A stretch of DNA of 64,000 nt from Micromonospora thermarum (GTDB taxonomy: Bacteria > Actinomycetota > Actinomycetes > Mycobacteriales > Micromonosporaceae). The stretch covers positions 62,001 through 126,000 of the forward strand of contig NZ_JAATEO010000002.1 in the NCBI RefSeq assembly GCF_012034245.1. The letters are read 5' to 3'. The notes beneath the pieces are model-generated. The model searched no databases. It was not told the origin of the DNA and worked only from the letters and a program-made list of their open reading frames with translations. Positions within the stretch are counted from its first letter, which is position 1. The number at the start of each line of letters is the position of its first letter. A program made the translations under genes and the position numbers. This document shows, one piece after another, positions 29,013 through 38,169 of the stretch.

Positions 29013-29870
29013 TCAGACCCGGACGGCTCCCCGGGGGCGCGGCTGACAGCGCGGGCAACTGAACGACGACCGGTTCATGAACGACTCGCGACGGATCGGC
29101 GCACCGCACCGCCGGCACGGCTGCCCCTCCCGCCCGTAGACGTTCAGGGAACGGTCGAAGTAGCCGCTCTCGCCGTCGACGTTGACGTACAGGGCGTCGA
29201 AACTCGTCCCGCCCTCCTTGATGGCCTCGGCGAGCACGTCCCGGACGTGCCCGAGCAGGCGCAGCGCGGCCGGGCCGGTCAGGGCGTCGGTGGGCCGGGC
29301 GCCGTGCAGCTTCGCCCGCCACAGCGCCTCGTCGGCGTAGATGTTGCCCACGCCGGAGAGCAGCGTCTGGTCCAGCAGCGCCCGCTTGACCTCGGTGCGG
29401 CGGCGGCGCAGGGCGGCGACGAAGGCCGCGTCGGAGAACTCCGCGTCCATCGGGTCGCGGGCGATGTGGGCGATCTCGGCCGGAAGCTCGGCGCCGCCCT
29501 CGCTGACCGACAGCCCGCCGAACGTCCGCTGGTCGACGAAGCGCAGCTCGGGGCCGGTGTCGGCGAAGCGGAACCGGACCCGCAGGTGCGTCTCGTCGGG
29601 CGCCTCGGCCGGTTGCAGGAGCAGCTGCCCGGACATGCCCAGGTGCCCGATCACCGCGTCGCCGCTGTCCAGCGGGAGCCACAGGTACTTGCCCCGTCGC
29701 CGCACGTCCAGGATCGTCCGGTCGGCGAGCACGTCGGCGAAGTGGCCGCCGCCGGCCGTGTGCCGGCGTACCGCCCGGGGGTGGAGCACCTCCACGGCGG
29801 CGATCCGCCGCCCGATGACCCACTGGGCCAGCCCCTGCCGGACGGTCTCGACCTCGGGCAGCTCAGGCAC
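29013..29870 (-). CDS. mutM: Formamidopyrimidine-DNA glycosylase (Fpg/MutM)
   Basis: A 285-residue base-excision repair enzyme that removes 8-oxoguanine and cleaves the abasic site. The mature N-terminus PELPEVETV carries the catalytic proline and glutamate. [13 protein letters not shown] is the helix-two-turn-helix, and the C-terminal zinc finger is CRRCG...CPRCQ. The start is GTG at 29870, because the catalytic Pro must be residue 2; the longer frame to 29930 would destroy the enzyme. It overlaps rnc by eight bases, as in many actinobacteria. Confidence 0.96.
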   Translation of the reverse strand: MPELPEVETVRQGLAQWVIGRRIAAVEVLHPRAVRRHTAGGGHFADVLADRTILDVRRRGKYLWLPLDSGDAVIGHLGMSGQLLLQPAEAPDETHLRVRFRFADTGPELRFVDQRTFGGLSVSEGGAELPAEIAHIARDPMDAEFSDAAFVAALRRRRTEVKRALLDQTLLSGVGNIYADEALWRAKLHGARPTDALTGPAALRLLGHVRDVLAEAIKEGGTSFDALYVNVDGESGYFDRSLNVYGREGQPCRRCGAPIRRESFMNRSSFSCPRCQPRPRGAVRV

Positions 29871-30669
29871 GGCCGGCCTCACCGGCGACGCCGGCGTCGA
29901 CGGTTTCCTCCCCCGCGGTTCCCGCCCCACCCTCGGCGGCGCCGGCCTGCTCGTGCTCCGCCTGCGCGGTCAGCGTCCGCCAGGCCGACTCGGCGGCCCG
30001 CTGCTCGGCCTCCTTCTTGCTCCGCCCCTCGGCTCCCCCGTAGCGGGTGCCGGCGACCACCACCCAGGCGGTGAAGGTCTTCAGGTGGTCCGGCCCGGTG
30101 CCCTCGATGCGGTACTCCGGGACCCCCAGACCCTGCGCGGCGGTCAACTCCTGGAGGCTGGTCTTCCAGTCCAGCGCCGCACCGCGCCCGGCCGACTCGG
30201 CCATCAGCGGGTCGAAGAGGCGGTGGATGACGATGGCCGCGGTGTCCAGCCCGTACTGGAGGTAGATCGCGCCGAGCAGCGCCTCCAGGGTGTCGGCGAG
30301 GATGCTCGCCTTGTCCCGGCCGCCGGTCGTCTCCTCCCCCTTGCCCAGCAGCAGGTACGCGCCGAGGCCCGCCGGGCCCAGCCCGCGTGCCACGTCGGCG
30401 AGGGCCCGCATGTTGACCACGCTGGCCCGCAGCTTGGCCAGCTGCCCCTCGGGCAGGTCGGGGTGGTTGTGGAACAGCGCGGTGGTGATCACCACGCCGA
30501 GCACCGAGTCGCCGAGGAACTCCAGGCGCTCGTTGGTGGGCAGGCCGCCGTTCTCGTACGCGTACGAGCGGTGGGTCAGCGCACGCTCCAGCAGCTCCGG
30601 GTCCAGCGCCACGCCGAACGCCGCCTCCAGGTGGCCGACGGGCGGTCGCCGGCGCTTGTCGTTGCTCAT
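29863..30669 (-). CDS. rnc: Ribonuclease III
   Basis: A 268-residue double-strand RNA endonuclease. The signature [13 protein letters not shown] (about 45-57) and [12 protein letters not shown] (about 115-126) supply the metal-binding Glu and Asp residues. A dsRNA-binding domain follows at about 165-235. The Ala/Glu/Gly-rich tail of about 30 residues is longer than in model proteins. ATG at 30669 overlaps the plsX stop as ATGA. It processes rRNA precursors and sits in plsX-rnc-mutM. Confidence 0.96.
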   Translation of the reverse strand: MSNDKRRRPPVGHLEAAFGVALDPELLERALTHRSYAYENGGLPTNERLEFLGDSVLGVVITTALFHNHPDLPEGQLAKLRASVVNMRALADVARGLGPAGLGAYLLLGKGEETTGGRDKASILADTLEALLGAIYLQYGLDTAAIVIHRLFDPLMAESAGRGAALDWKTSLQELTAAQGLGVPEYRIEGTGPDHLKTFTAWVVVAGTRYGGAEGRSKKEAEQRAAESAWRTLTAQAEHEQAGAAEGGAGTAGEETVDAGVAGEAGRA

Positions 30670-31763
30670 GATGTGCGTACCTCGGTGTCGGTCGTACGGT
30701 CGGTGTGGTCCGCGCGGTCCCCCGCGTCGGCGCCGTTCAGCAGCGCGCGGACCTGGTCGGCGGCGCGGCGCCGCCACAGGTGCGCGGCCAGCGCGATGCC
30801 GGAGGCGAGATCGTCGCCGCGGGCGGCGCCGTGGCACACCACCACGGTGCCGGCGACGCCGAGCAGGGCGGCCGCCCGGGGGGCGCCACCGCTGGCCGGG
30901 GGGCCACCGGCCATCGCGTACGCGCCCTCGATCGCCTTGAGCAGCACGTTACCGGTGAACCCGTCGGTGACCACCACATCGGCGCGCGTGCCGAGCGAGA
31001 CGTCGTACCCCTCCACGAGGCCCACGTAGCGACCGCCGGACGGCAGCGCGGTGGCGGCGAGCGCGGAATCGGCGAGGCGGCGGGCACGGTCGCCCTTGCC
31101 GGCCTCGGTGCCCACGGAGAGCAGGCCGACGCGGGGAGCCGCGACGCCGTGCGTCACGGCGGCGTAGGCGACACCGAGAGCGGCGTGGCGGGCGAGGGTG
31201 GCCGGACGGGGTTCCAGCGAGCCGCCGACGTCCAGCAGGACCACCGGGCCGTCGACGGCGGGGAGCGTGGCGACCAGCGCCGGGCGACGGACGTCCGGCC
31301 AGCGGCCGAGCCCGAGCGCGACGGCGGTGACGGTGGCACCGGTCGAGCCGGCGGAGACCAGCGCGTCCGCTGATCCCTCGCGGACCGCGTGCACGGCGGC
31401 GCGGACGGTGCTGTCGGCGCGGGCCGCGACGGGATGGTCGCCCATGCCGACAGAGGCGTCGACCGGGCGGACGGCGACCCGGGCGCGCTGCTCCGGGTCG
31501 AGGGCACCGATCAGCTCGCCAGCGGCCTCGGTCGGGCCGACGAGCAGCAGATGCAGGTCGGGATCGGCGCGCATGGCCCGCAGAGCGCCGTCAACCACGA
31601 CGGCGGGAGCGTCGTCCCCGCCGAGGAGGTCAACGGCGATCCGCGCGGTGCCCGGCTCCATCGGAACGCCGGCCGGAGTGGGCCGGCCGGCGTCGGAGGG
31701 AACCGGGGCACCGGGCGTTCGCCAGGGTGCGCGCGCCGCCCGACCCGGGGTCGGGGGCGTCAC
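30666..31763 (-). CDS. plsX: Phosphate acyltransferase PlsX
   Basis: Up to 365 residues. PlsX makes acyl-phosphate from acyl-ACP for membrane lipid synthesis. [13 protein letters not shown] is the typical N-terminal motif, and [10 protein letters not shown] and [11 protein letters not shown] are diagnostic. The start is uncertain. GTG at 31763 gives a 34-residue Pro/Arg-rich lead and is close to rpmF. ATG at 31661 gives the normal family length but leaves a 115-bp gap; neither has a strong ribosome site. The rpmF-plsX-rnc order is conserved in many bacteria. Confidence 0.93.
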   Translation of the reverse strand: MTPPTPGRAARAPWRTPGAPVPSDAGRPTPAGVPMEPGTARIAVDLLGGDDAPAVVVDGALRAMRADPDLHLLLVGPTEAAGELIGALDPEQRARVAVRPVDASVGMGDHPVAARADSTVRAAVHAVREGSADALVSAGSTGATVTAVALGLGRWPDVRRPALVATLPAVDGPVVLLDVGGSLEPRPATLARHAALGVAYAAVTHGVAAPRVGLLSVGTEAGKGDRARRLADSALAATALPSGGRYVGLVEGYDVSLGTRADVVVTDGFTGNVLLKAIEGAYAMAGGPPASGGAPRAAALLGVAGTVVVCHGAARGDDLASGIALAAHLWRRRAADQVRALLNGADAGDRADHTDRTTDTEVRTS

Positions 31764-31775
31764 TCGGCGTCCAGG

Positions 31776-31949
31776 TCAGACCTCGAGGACCTGGCGGCCG
31801 TTGTAGGTGCCGCAGACGGAGCAGGCGGCGTGCGGCAGCTTCGGGGACCTGCACTGCGGGCAGGCCACGGTCGCGACCGCCGCGGTCTTCCACTGCGCCC
31901 GACGGGCCCGGGTGTTGCTGCGCGACATCTTGCGCTTGGGGACGGCCAC
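31776..31949 (-). CDS. rpmF: 50S ribosomal protein L32
   Basis: A 57-residue ribosomal protein beginning MAVPKRKMSRSNTRARRAQW, the universal L32 start. The zinc ribbon has CPQC at about 30-33 and CSVC at 43-46, so this is the zinc-binding (C+) form. GTG at 31949 follows GAGGAG. It lies 5 bp after DUF177/YceD, the usual pairing. Confidence 0.97.
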   Translation of the reverse strand: MAVPKRKMSRSNTRARRAQWKTAAVATVACPQCRSPKLPHAACSVCGTYNGRQVLEV

Positions 31950-31954
31950 GGTTC

Positions 31955-32518
31955 TTACTCCTCTTTACGGGTCAGTTGCGACAGGGCCGCCCAACGCGGG
32001 TCGACCTGCTGGTGGCTGTGATCGGCCGGCAGCTCGTCCCAGGCCACCCCGCAGTCGGGGCACAGGCCCGGGCAGTCCTCCCGGCAGAGCGGGTTGGTCG
32101 GCAGCGTGAGCACCACCGCGTCCCGCAGTGCCGGCTCCAGGTCGATCAGATCGCCCTGCATCCGGCCCACCTCGTCCTCGTCGGCCGTCATGTCCGTGGT
32201 GCTGTTCTCGTACGCGTACAGCTCCTGGATCGGGACGGCCACGGTGTCGTCGATCTCGCGCAGGCAGCGGCTGCACTCGCCCTTGATGGGACCGCTGACG
32301 GTCCCGGAGACGAGCACCCCCTCGGACACCGACTCCAACCTCAGGTCGAGGTCGAGATCCGCGCCCCCCGGCACGCCGATCAACTCCACGCCGAGGTCCG
32401 CCGGTGCCGGTACCACCCGCTTGACCGTACGCAACGCACCAGGTCGGCGCGGCAGCTCCCTCGTGTCGAGGACCAGCGGCGACCTGGGGTCGAGTGGTGA
32501 AGGCGTGTGTTTGGGCAT
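31955..32518 (-). CDS. YceD family (DUF177) metal-binding protein
   Basis: A 187-residue DUF177/YceD protein. The family is required for normal 23S rRNA levels in studied bacteria and almost always precedes rpmF. A CSRC motif at about 93-96 and a C-terminal CPGLCPDCG cluster suggest zinc binding. ATG at 32518 has GGAG seven bases upstream. A longer frame reaching 32872 reads into the SepIVA gene. It is first in a run of yceD-rpmF-plsX-rnc-mutM. Confidence 0.9.
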   Translation of the reverse strand: MPKHTPSPLDPRSPLVLDTRELPRRPGALRTVKRVVPAPADLGVELIGVPGGADLDLDLRLESVSEGVLVSGTVSGPIKGECSRCLREIDDTVAVPIQELYAYENSTTDMTADEDEVGRMQGDLIDLEPALRDAVVLTLPTNPLCREDCPGLCPDCGVAWDELPADHSHQQVDPRWAALSQLTRKEE

Positions 32519-32552
32519 AGTCAGACTCCGGCCGGTGAGAGGCCGACAAACG

Positions 32553-32583
32553 AGGTTACCTGGGCGATCGCCATAGCGTCGAA
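32553..32583 (-). promoter_or_regulatory. Probable promoter of yceD-rpmF-plsX-rnc-mutM
   Basis: TTCGAC (32578-32583) and TAACCT (32553-32558) on the minus strand are 19 bp apart. The start near 32546 gives a leader of about 28 bases. The same GGTAACCT core and 19-bp spacing precede rpmB. Confidence 0.45.
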
Positions 32584-32666
32584 TCGGGGGCGGCGTCCCC
32601 CAGGTGAGGTGTCGGCCCTGGGGCCTGGGTCGAAGTCCTCGGTCGAGCCGGGACCGCGACCAGGCA

Positions 32667-33170
32667 CTAGAAGGGTAGCGGGCGCTCGGCCTCGTCCCCG
32701 GCGAACGTGCCGATCTCCCGCAGGGCGTGCATCTTGTCCCGGCCGCGCTCGATCGAGGCGAGGGCCCGGGTGAGGAACTGCTCGAAGTTGGCGAGCGCGG
32801 TGTCGACGTAGTCGTCGACCTCCTCGCGCAGCCGCTGGGCCTCGGCCCGCGCCTCCGCGATGATCCGGGCACCCTCGTGCTCGGCGGACACGGTGATCTC
32901 GTTCACCGACACGAGCCGGGCGTGTTCCGCCTCACCCTCGCTGATGATCCGGTCGGCCTCGCGCTTGCCGGCCTCCATGATCTTGTCGCGCTCCTCGAGC
33001 AGCGCGGCGGCCCGGCGCAGGTCAGCGGGGAGCTCGGCGCGCAGTTCGTCGAGGGCGGCGATCATCTCGCCCCGGTCGACCATGCAGTTGTTGCGTGACA
33101 TCGGGACGGAGCGGGCCTGCTCCACCATGGCGATCAGTTCGTCGATGCGATCGAGCGGGTCCACCGGCAC
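32667..33170 (-). CDS. sepIVA: DivIVA-family septation protein SepIVA homologue
   Basis: A 167-residue coiled-coil protein. The N-terminal part DRIDELIAMVEQARSVPMS and the following long helix (about 45-150) match the actinobacterial DivIVA-like protein studied as SepIVA in mycobacteria. There it is needed for septum formation and is encoded next to the DUF177 gene, as here. GTG at 33170 lies only four bases after AGGAG; GTG 33164, at better spacing, is also possible. The C-terminus is short and acidic. Confidence 0.8.
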   Translation of the reverse strand: MPVDPLDRIDELIAMVEQARSVPMSRNNCMVDRGEMIAALDELRAELPADLRRAAALLEERDKIMEAGKREADRIISEGEAEHARLVSVNEITVSAEHEGARIIAEARAEAQRLREEVDDYVDTALANFEQFLTRALASIERGRDKMHALREIGTFAGDEAERPLPF

Positions 33171-33319
33171 CTCACTCCTGTCGTTCGTCGGCCGATCTCA
33201 ATGATGCGGGCTGGGCCCGGATTCGGCGCTCCACACATGATGAGGCGTGCCGCCCACGTCCACACGATCCACCCCACCCCGGCGCGTCGCCCCACCCGGG
33301 CCTCCGCCTCTCCCCACGC

Positions 33320-33389
33320 CGATCTTGCACTTACTGCCCGGACGAAAGCCGCGAATCCGGGCGAAAGGGGGGCAGTAACTGCAAGATCG
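33320..33389. repeat. Dispersed GATCTTGCA palindrome element, copy 1
   Basis: The arm CGATCTTGCACTTACTGCCC (33320-33339) matches the reverse complement of 33370-33389 at 19 of 20 positions, around a 30-base centre. It lies between coaD and sepIVA. A second element with the same outer arm is at about 40310-40395. Confidence 0.75.
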
Positions 33390-33417
33390 CGGGGACCCGG
33401 GGGGTCGGCTTCCCGGG

Positions 33418-33909
33418 TCAGGTGCGGTCGGTCGGGGGGTTCAGGCGGGTTTCCAGGGCTTCGCGGACCACGTCGGGGACGTGGGCGGAGATGTCGCCGC
33501 CCCACTTCGCCACGTCCTTGACGAGGCTGGAGGAGAGGAAGGAGTAGAGCGGATTGGTCGGCATGAAGAGCGTCTCGACGCCGGCCAGGCCGATGTTCAT
33601 CTGGGCCATCTGCAACTCGTAGTCGAAGTCGCTGACCGCCCGCAGGCCCTTGATCAGCACGCTCGCCTGCTGCGCGCGGCAGAAGTCCACCAGCAGACCG
33701 CGGAAGGACTCCACCCGCACGTTGTCGTACGACTTGGTCACCTCGCGGAGCATGTCGATGCGCTCCTCGACGGTGAACAGGCCGGTCTTCGACTGGTTGA
33801 CCAGCACGCCGACGATCACCTCGTCGAACAGCCGGCTCGCCCGGCCGATGATGTCGAGGTGACCGTTGGTGACCGGATCGAACGAGCCGGGACACACCGC
33901 ACGTCTCAT
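33418..33909 (-). CDS. coaD: Phosphopantetheine adenylyltransferase
   Basis: A 163-residue enzyme that converts 4'-phosphopantetheine to dephospho-CoA, the fourth step of CoA synthesis. [16 protein letters not shown] holds the nucleotidyltransferase T/HxGH-type motif, [14 protein letters not shown] the phosphopantetheine site and [13 protein letters not shown] the C-terminal motif. ATG at 33909 overlaps the rsmD stop as ATGA. A longer frame to 34041 is rsmD readthrough. Confidence 0.97.
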   Translation of the reverse strand: MRRAVCPGSFDPVTNGHLDIIGRASRLFDEVIVGVLVNQSKTGLFTVEERIDMLREVTKSYDNVRVESFRGLLVDFCRAQQASVLIKGLRAVSDFDYELQMAQMNIGLAGVETLFMPTNPLYSFLSSSLVKDVAKWGGDISAHVPDVVREALETRLNPPTDRT

Positions 33910-34469
33910 GATCGGCGACCGTACCAAAGGGTCGTCTCGCCGTAGCGGCGACTGCGCTCCGCGGTGACGCCCTGCACCCAGTCGACCGCGCCGGTGCGGC
34001 TCGACCGCTCCACGACCACCAGCGCGGCCGGGGCGAGCCACCCGTGATCGACGAGTGCGCGGAGCATCGCGGACACCTCCTCGTCGGGCACCGAGTACGG
34101 CGGGTCGGCGAAGACCACGTCGTACGGGTCGCCGTCCGGGCCGGCGGCGAGCACGGTCCCGACCTTGCCGGTGACCAGCCGGACGGCCGACCCGGCCCGC
34201 AGGGTGGCCACGTTCTCCCGGATCACCCGGGCGGCGCGCGGGTCGGACTCGACCAGCAGCACGTGCTCCGCCCCCCGGGACAACGCCTCCAGCCCGACCG
34301 CCCCGGACCCGGCGTACAGGTCGGCGAAGCGGGCGCCGTCGAGGTCGACCTCCGCCTGCACCGCGCTGAACAGCGCCTCGCGGACGCGGTCGGACGTCGG
34401 CCGGGTGCCGGCGCCGGGCGGCGCGGCGATCCGCCGCCCGCCCAGGGTCCCGGCCACGATCCGGGTCAC
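33906..34469 (-). CDS. rsmD: 16S rRNA (guanine966-N2)-methyltransferase
   Basis: A 187-residue SAM-dependent RNA methyltransferase. It starts [17 protein letters not shown], as expected for RsmD. SAM motif I is [17 protein letters not shown] (about 49-65) and the catalytic DPPY is at about 121-124. GTG at 34469 follows GAGGAG. A TAGCGT box at 34491-34496 (minus strand) fits a promoter with a short leader. It is cotranscribed with coaD. Confidence 0.95.
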   Translation of the reverse strand: MTRIVAGTLGGRRIAAPPGAGTRPTSDRVREALFSAVQAEVDLDGARFADLYAGSGAVGLEALSRGAEHVLLVESDPRAARVIRENVATLRAGSAVRLVTGKVGTVLAAGPDGDPYDVVFADPPYSVPDEEVSAMLRALVDHGWLAPAALVVVERSSRTGAVDWVQGVTAERSRRYGETTLWYGRRS

Positions 34470-34496
34470 CGCCTGCTCCTCATGGGGATGACGCTA

Positions 34497-34841
34497 CGTC
34501 ACCCCGCTTCCGGCCGAGGCCGCCCCCGCCCGGAATCCGATCGGCCCGTCCGGTCGGACTACCGCGCCATCGGGTGATCGTGCGCCGCATCGGCGTTCCA
34601 CACCGGAGGGTCACCGTGCCATGACCGAAAGTCCATCAATGATCACGGATCTACAACATCACCCGGACGACCTCATCCGGACCCCCACGATTCATGACCG
34701 ATCAGTACAGTCACCGTCTGCGTCCGACCGCAACGGACGCACACCGTGCCGGAGCGAGCGTCGATGAGCCGGCGACCACACACCGCCGCTGCCTCCCGCC
34801 CCGCCCGGCTCCTCGTCCGTACCCCCTCATCAGGAGCAGAC
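34497..34841. other. Intergenic region upstream of the LPXTG protein gene
   Basis: About 345 bases between the divergent rsmD and LPXTG genes. TACAGT at 34706-34711 could be a plus-strand -10 (leader about 124 bases), with no good -35. A shorter start inside the leader is ruled out by AGGAG at 34832-34836. I see no RNA gene. Confidence 0.4.
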
Positions 34842-35810
34842 GTGAACCGTCTCCACCCCGCGCTCCGGCGTGCCACGGCCGTCGCCGCCGGCGCGCTGCT
34901 CGGCCTCACCGGCGTCGCCTTCCTCGCCACCCCCGCCAGCGCCCACCACACCACCGTGACCGGCACCGCCTGCGAGACCTCCGAGGACGGCGTCTACCGC
35001 GTCCAGTGGACGGTCGTGAACAGCGAGGACGACCTCGCGGGCACCATCACCGAGGTGTGGACCCCGTCCGACACGTACGTCGTGGGCGTCCCGGTGGGCC
35101 GCGAGCTGCCGAAGTCCGGCGACGGAAAGGTCGTCGGCGTGCAGTACACCGCCAAGGGCGCCGAACTCAAGCTGAAGATCACCGCCGAGTGGAAGCGCGG
35201 CGAGCGTACGGTCACCAACACGGCGTTCGGCACCGCGACGGTGGACGAGACCTGCACGGCGGAGCCGCCGGCCCAGACCCCCACCCCGTCGCCCGACGTG
35301 ACCACCCCCGCCCCGACCCCCACCGTCACCACCCCGGCCCCGACCACGCCGGCCCCGACCACCCCGGCGCCCACCCCGACGCAGCCGGAGGAGCCGGGCG
35401 GCCCGCTCGTGCCGGAGGAGCCGAACGCCCCGGTCTTCGAGATCGTCTACACCTGCGACGAGCTGGTGATCACCGCCGACAACCCGGCGGACGGCGTCAC
35501 CGCCACCCTGGTGCTCACCACCGAGAAGGGGGAGACCAAGAAGCTGGAGCTCGTCCCGGGCAAGAAGACCGAGGTCATCTTCAAGGCGTACGCGGGTCTC
35601 ACCGTGACCCCGAGCCTGGAGGGTGAGGAGGCCGACCCGGCCGACGCCGTGAAGTGGGCCCAGCCCGAGGAGTGCGGCGGCGAGGGCGGCGGTCTGCCGA
35701 AGACCGGCGACAACACCGCGGCGATCGCGGGTGGCGCCGCCGCCCTGCTGGCCGTCGGCGCCGGCCTGTTCGTGATGGCCCGCCGCCGGAAGCTCCGGTT
35801 CACCGCCTGA
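34842..35810 (+). CDS. LPXTG cell-wall-anchored surface protein
   Basis: A 322-residue secreted protein. A signal peptide (residues 1-34) ends at ATPASA before HHTTV. Two beta-rich domains (about 35-145 and 190-280) are joined by a TP-rich linker (about 150-190) that may be extended or glycosylated. The C-terminus has the sorting signal LPKTG, a hydrophobic helix and the basic tail ARRRKLRFTA. A sortase would attach it to the peptidoglycan; none is in the window. GTG at 34842 has AGGAG five bases upstream. The function of the surface domains is unknown. Confidence 0.85.
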   Translation: MNRLHPALRRATAVAAGALLGLTGVAFLATPASAHHTTVTGTACETSEDGVYRVQWTVVNSEDDLAGTITEVWTPSDTYVVGVPVGRELPKSGDGKVVGVQYTAKGAELKLKITAEWKRGERTVTNTAFGTATVDETCTAEPPAQTPTPSPDVTTPAPTPTVTTPAPTTPAPTTPAPTPTQPEEPGGPLVPEEPNAPVFEIVYTCDELVITADNPADGVTATLVLTTEKGETKKLELVPGKKTEVIFKAYAGLTVTPSLEGEEADPADAVKWAQPEECGGEGGGLPKTGDNTAAIAGGAAALLAVGAGLFVMARRRKLRFTA

Positions 35811-35830
35811 GCCGAGCGACCCTGAGCGAC

Positions 35831-35864
35831 GAGGGCGCGCCGACCACCTGGTCGGCGCGCCCTC
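35831..35864 (+). terminator. Strong hairpin terminator after the LPXTG gene
   Basis: A perfect 16-bp stem starting GAGGGCGCGCCGACCA closes on a 2-base centre (a slightly larger loop in practice) and lies 20 bp after the stop. Confidence 0.85.
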
Positions 35865-35964
35865 CGCGTTTCCCGGCAGCCGCACGAACGGGCCGTCACC
35901 GCCGGTACCGGCGAGGGGCCGGGGGCCTGATGCGGTTCGAGGCCGGGCGGGACGGCCGTCCGCC

Positions 35965-38169
35965 TCAGCCCTTTTCCAGGTACTCGGCGCGGTCGGCGTC
36001 GACCAGGGCGGCCACCGAGGCGGCCAGCGCCGGGTGACGGCTCAGGTCCGGATCCTCTTCGACCAGGGCGATCGCCTCCGCGCGGGCGTCGCGGATCAGG
36101 TCCGCGTCGCGCAGCAGCGACAGCAGCCGCAGGTGCGAGCGGCGGCCGGACTGGGTCGCGCCGAGCACGTCGCCCTCCCGGCGCTGCTCCAGGTCGAGTT
36201 CGGCGAGCTTGAAACCGTCCGTCGTGGACGCCACGGCGTCCAGCCGCTCGCGGGCGGGGCTGCCCTCGGTCGCCTCGGTGACCAGCAGGCAGAGGCCCGG
36301 CGCGGCACCCCGGCCGACCCGACCCCGCAACTGGTGCAGCTGGGACACGCCGAACCGGTCGGCGTCCAGCACGATCATCACGGTGGCGTTGGGTACGTCC
36401 ACACCGACCTCGACGACGGTGGTGGCCACCAGCACGTCGAGGTCGCCGCCGGCGAAGGAACGCATCACCGCGTCCTTCTCGTCGGCGGGCAGCCGGCCGT
36501 GCAGCACGCCGATGCGCAGCCCGTGCAGGGGCCCCTCGGCGAGCAGCGGCGCCACCTCGGTCACCGCGAGCGGAGGCCGCCGGCCGGTGTCGTCCTCCGG
36601 CGGCGGTGCCTCCTCATCCGAGACCGGACCCTCACCGATCCGCGGGCACACCACGTACGCCTGGTGGCCGGCCGCCACCTCCTCGCGCAGCCGGCGCCAG
36701 GCCCGGTCCAGGAAGGCCGGCTTGTCCGCCGCCGGTACGACGTGCGACGCGATCGGCGAACGGCCCCGGGGCAGCTGGGAGAGAGTGGACACCTCCAGGT
36801 CGCCGTAGACGGTCATGGCGACCGTGCGCGGGATCGGCGTGGCCGTCATCACCAGCACGTGCGGCGGCTGCTCGGCCTTGGCCCGCAGCGCGTCCCGCTG
36901 CTCGACGCCGAAGCGGTGCTGCTCGTCCACCACCACCAGGCCGAGGTCGGCGAAGTCGACACCCTCGTACAGCAGTGCGTGCGTGCCCAGAACGATGCCG
37001 GCGGCGCCGCTGCGCACCTCCCCGAGGGCCCGGCGGCGGGCCGCCGCGCCGAGCGACCCGGTGACCAGCTCCACGCGGGTGGCGTGGTCGGCCGCGTCCA
37101 GCTCACCGGCCCGGCCAAGGGGCCCCAGCAGGTCGAGGATGCCCCGGTGGTGCTGGGCGGCGAGCACCTCGGTCGGGGCGAGCAGGGCGGCCTGCCCGCC
37201 CGCGTCGACCACCTGGAGCATCGCGCGCAGCGCGACCACCGTCTTGCCGGAGCCGACCTCGCCCTGGAGCAGCCGATGCATCGGGTGGGCGGTGGCCAGG
37301 TCCGTGGCGATCTCGGCGCCGACGTCGCGCTGCCCACGGGTCAGCTCGTACGGCAGGCGGGCGTCGAACGCGTCGAGCAGACCGCCGGGTGCCGCGGGGC
37401 GGGGTCGGGCCGGCCGGGCGGCGGCCCGGTGCTTGCGCTGCACCAGGGTGAGCTGCACCGCGAACGCCTCGTCCCACTTGAGCCGACGCCGGGCCCGGTA
37501 GAGCGCCTCCTTGCTGGACGGGCGGTGGATCTCCCGCAGGGCGGTGTCGAGGCCGACCAGGTTGCGGGTGGCCCGCACGGTGGCCGGCAGCGGGTCGTCC
37601 GGCGGGGTGACCGTGTCCAGCACGACCCGGACGCAGCGGGCGATCACCCACGTCGGCACGGCCGCGGCGGCCGGGTAGACCGGGATCAGCGCGCCCGCGA
37701 ACTCCTCGACCTCCTCGCTCGCCGCCGCCTCACCCTCGCCGCCGGAGCCGAGCAGCACGTACTCCGGGCCGTTGAGCTGCCGCTTGCCCCGGAACTCGGT
37801 GACCTTGCCGGCGAACAGCCCCCACCGGCCGGGGCGCAGGTCCCGCTCGCGCCAGGCCTGGTTGCCGAAGAACGTCAGGGTGAGCGTGCCGCCGGAGCCG
37901 TCGCCGACCGTCACCTCCAGCAGGTTGCCCCGGCGCTGCCGCATCGGTCGGACGGCGGTGCGCTGCACCTGGGCGAGCACGGTGACCTGCTCGCCGACAT
38001 CGAGCGAGCGGATGTCGGTGTGCTCGCCGCGCTCGTCGTACCGCCGGGGGACGTGGTACAGCAGGTCCCCCGCAGTGTGCAGGTCGAGGTGGCTGGCGAG
38101 GGCCTTCGCCGTCTTCTCACCGACCAGCTTCTTGAGCGGGGTGTCGCCCGTGGCCTGCTCCGACGTCAT
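35965..38169 (-). CDS. recG: ATP-dependent DNA helicase RecG
   Basis: A 734-residue helicase that remodels stalled forks and branched DNA. The wedge/OB domain lies in the first 150 residues. Helicase motifs include Walker A GEVGSGKT (303-310), DEQH (415-418), MTATPIPRT and the QLRGRVGRG motif VI. ATG at 38169 overlaps the stop of the upstream DAK2 gene as ATGA. A 1000-codon reading to 38967 is a shadow extension and not used. Confidence 0.96.
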   Translation of the reverse strand: MTSEQATGDTPLKKLVGEKTAKALASHLDLHTAGDLLYHVPRRYDERGEHTDIRSLDVGEQVTVLAQVQRTAVRPMRQRRGNLLEVTVGDGSGGTLTLTFFGNQAWRERDLRPGRWGLFAGKVTEFRGKRQLNGPEYVLLGSGGEGEAAASEEVEEFAGALIPVYPAAAAVPTWVIARCVRVVLDTVTPPDDPLPATVRATRNLVGLDTALREIHRPSSKEALYRARRRLKWDEAFAVQLTLVQRKHRAAARPARPRPAAPGGLLDAFDARLPYELTRGQRDVGAEIATDLATAHPMHRLLQGEVGSGKTVVALRAMLQVVDAGGQAALLAPTEVLAAQHHRGILDLLGPLGRAGELDAADHATRVELVTGSLGAAARRRALGEVRSGAAGIVLGTHALLYEGVDFADLGLVVVDEQHRFGVEQRDALRAKAEQPPHVLVMTATPIPRTVAMTVYGDLEVSTLSQLPRGRSPIASHVVPAADKPAFLDRAWRRLREEVAAGHQAYVVCPRIGEGPVSDEEAPPPEDDTGRRPPLAVTEVAPLLAEGPLHGLRIGVLHGRLPADEKDAVMRSFAGGDLDVLVATTVVEVGVDVPNATVMIVLDADRFGVSQLHQLRGRVGRGAAPGLCLLVTEATEGSPARERLDAVASTTDGFKLAELDLEQRREGDVLGATQSGRRSHLRLLSLLRDADLIRDARAEAIALVEEDPDLSRHPALAASVAALVDADRAEYLEKG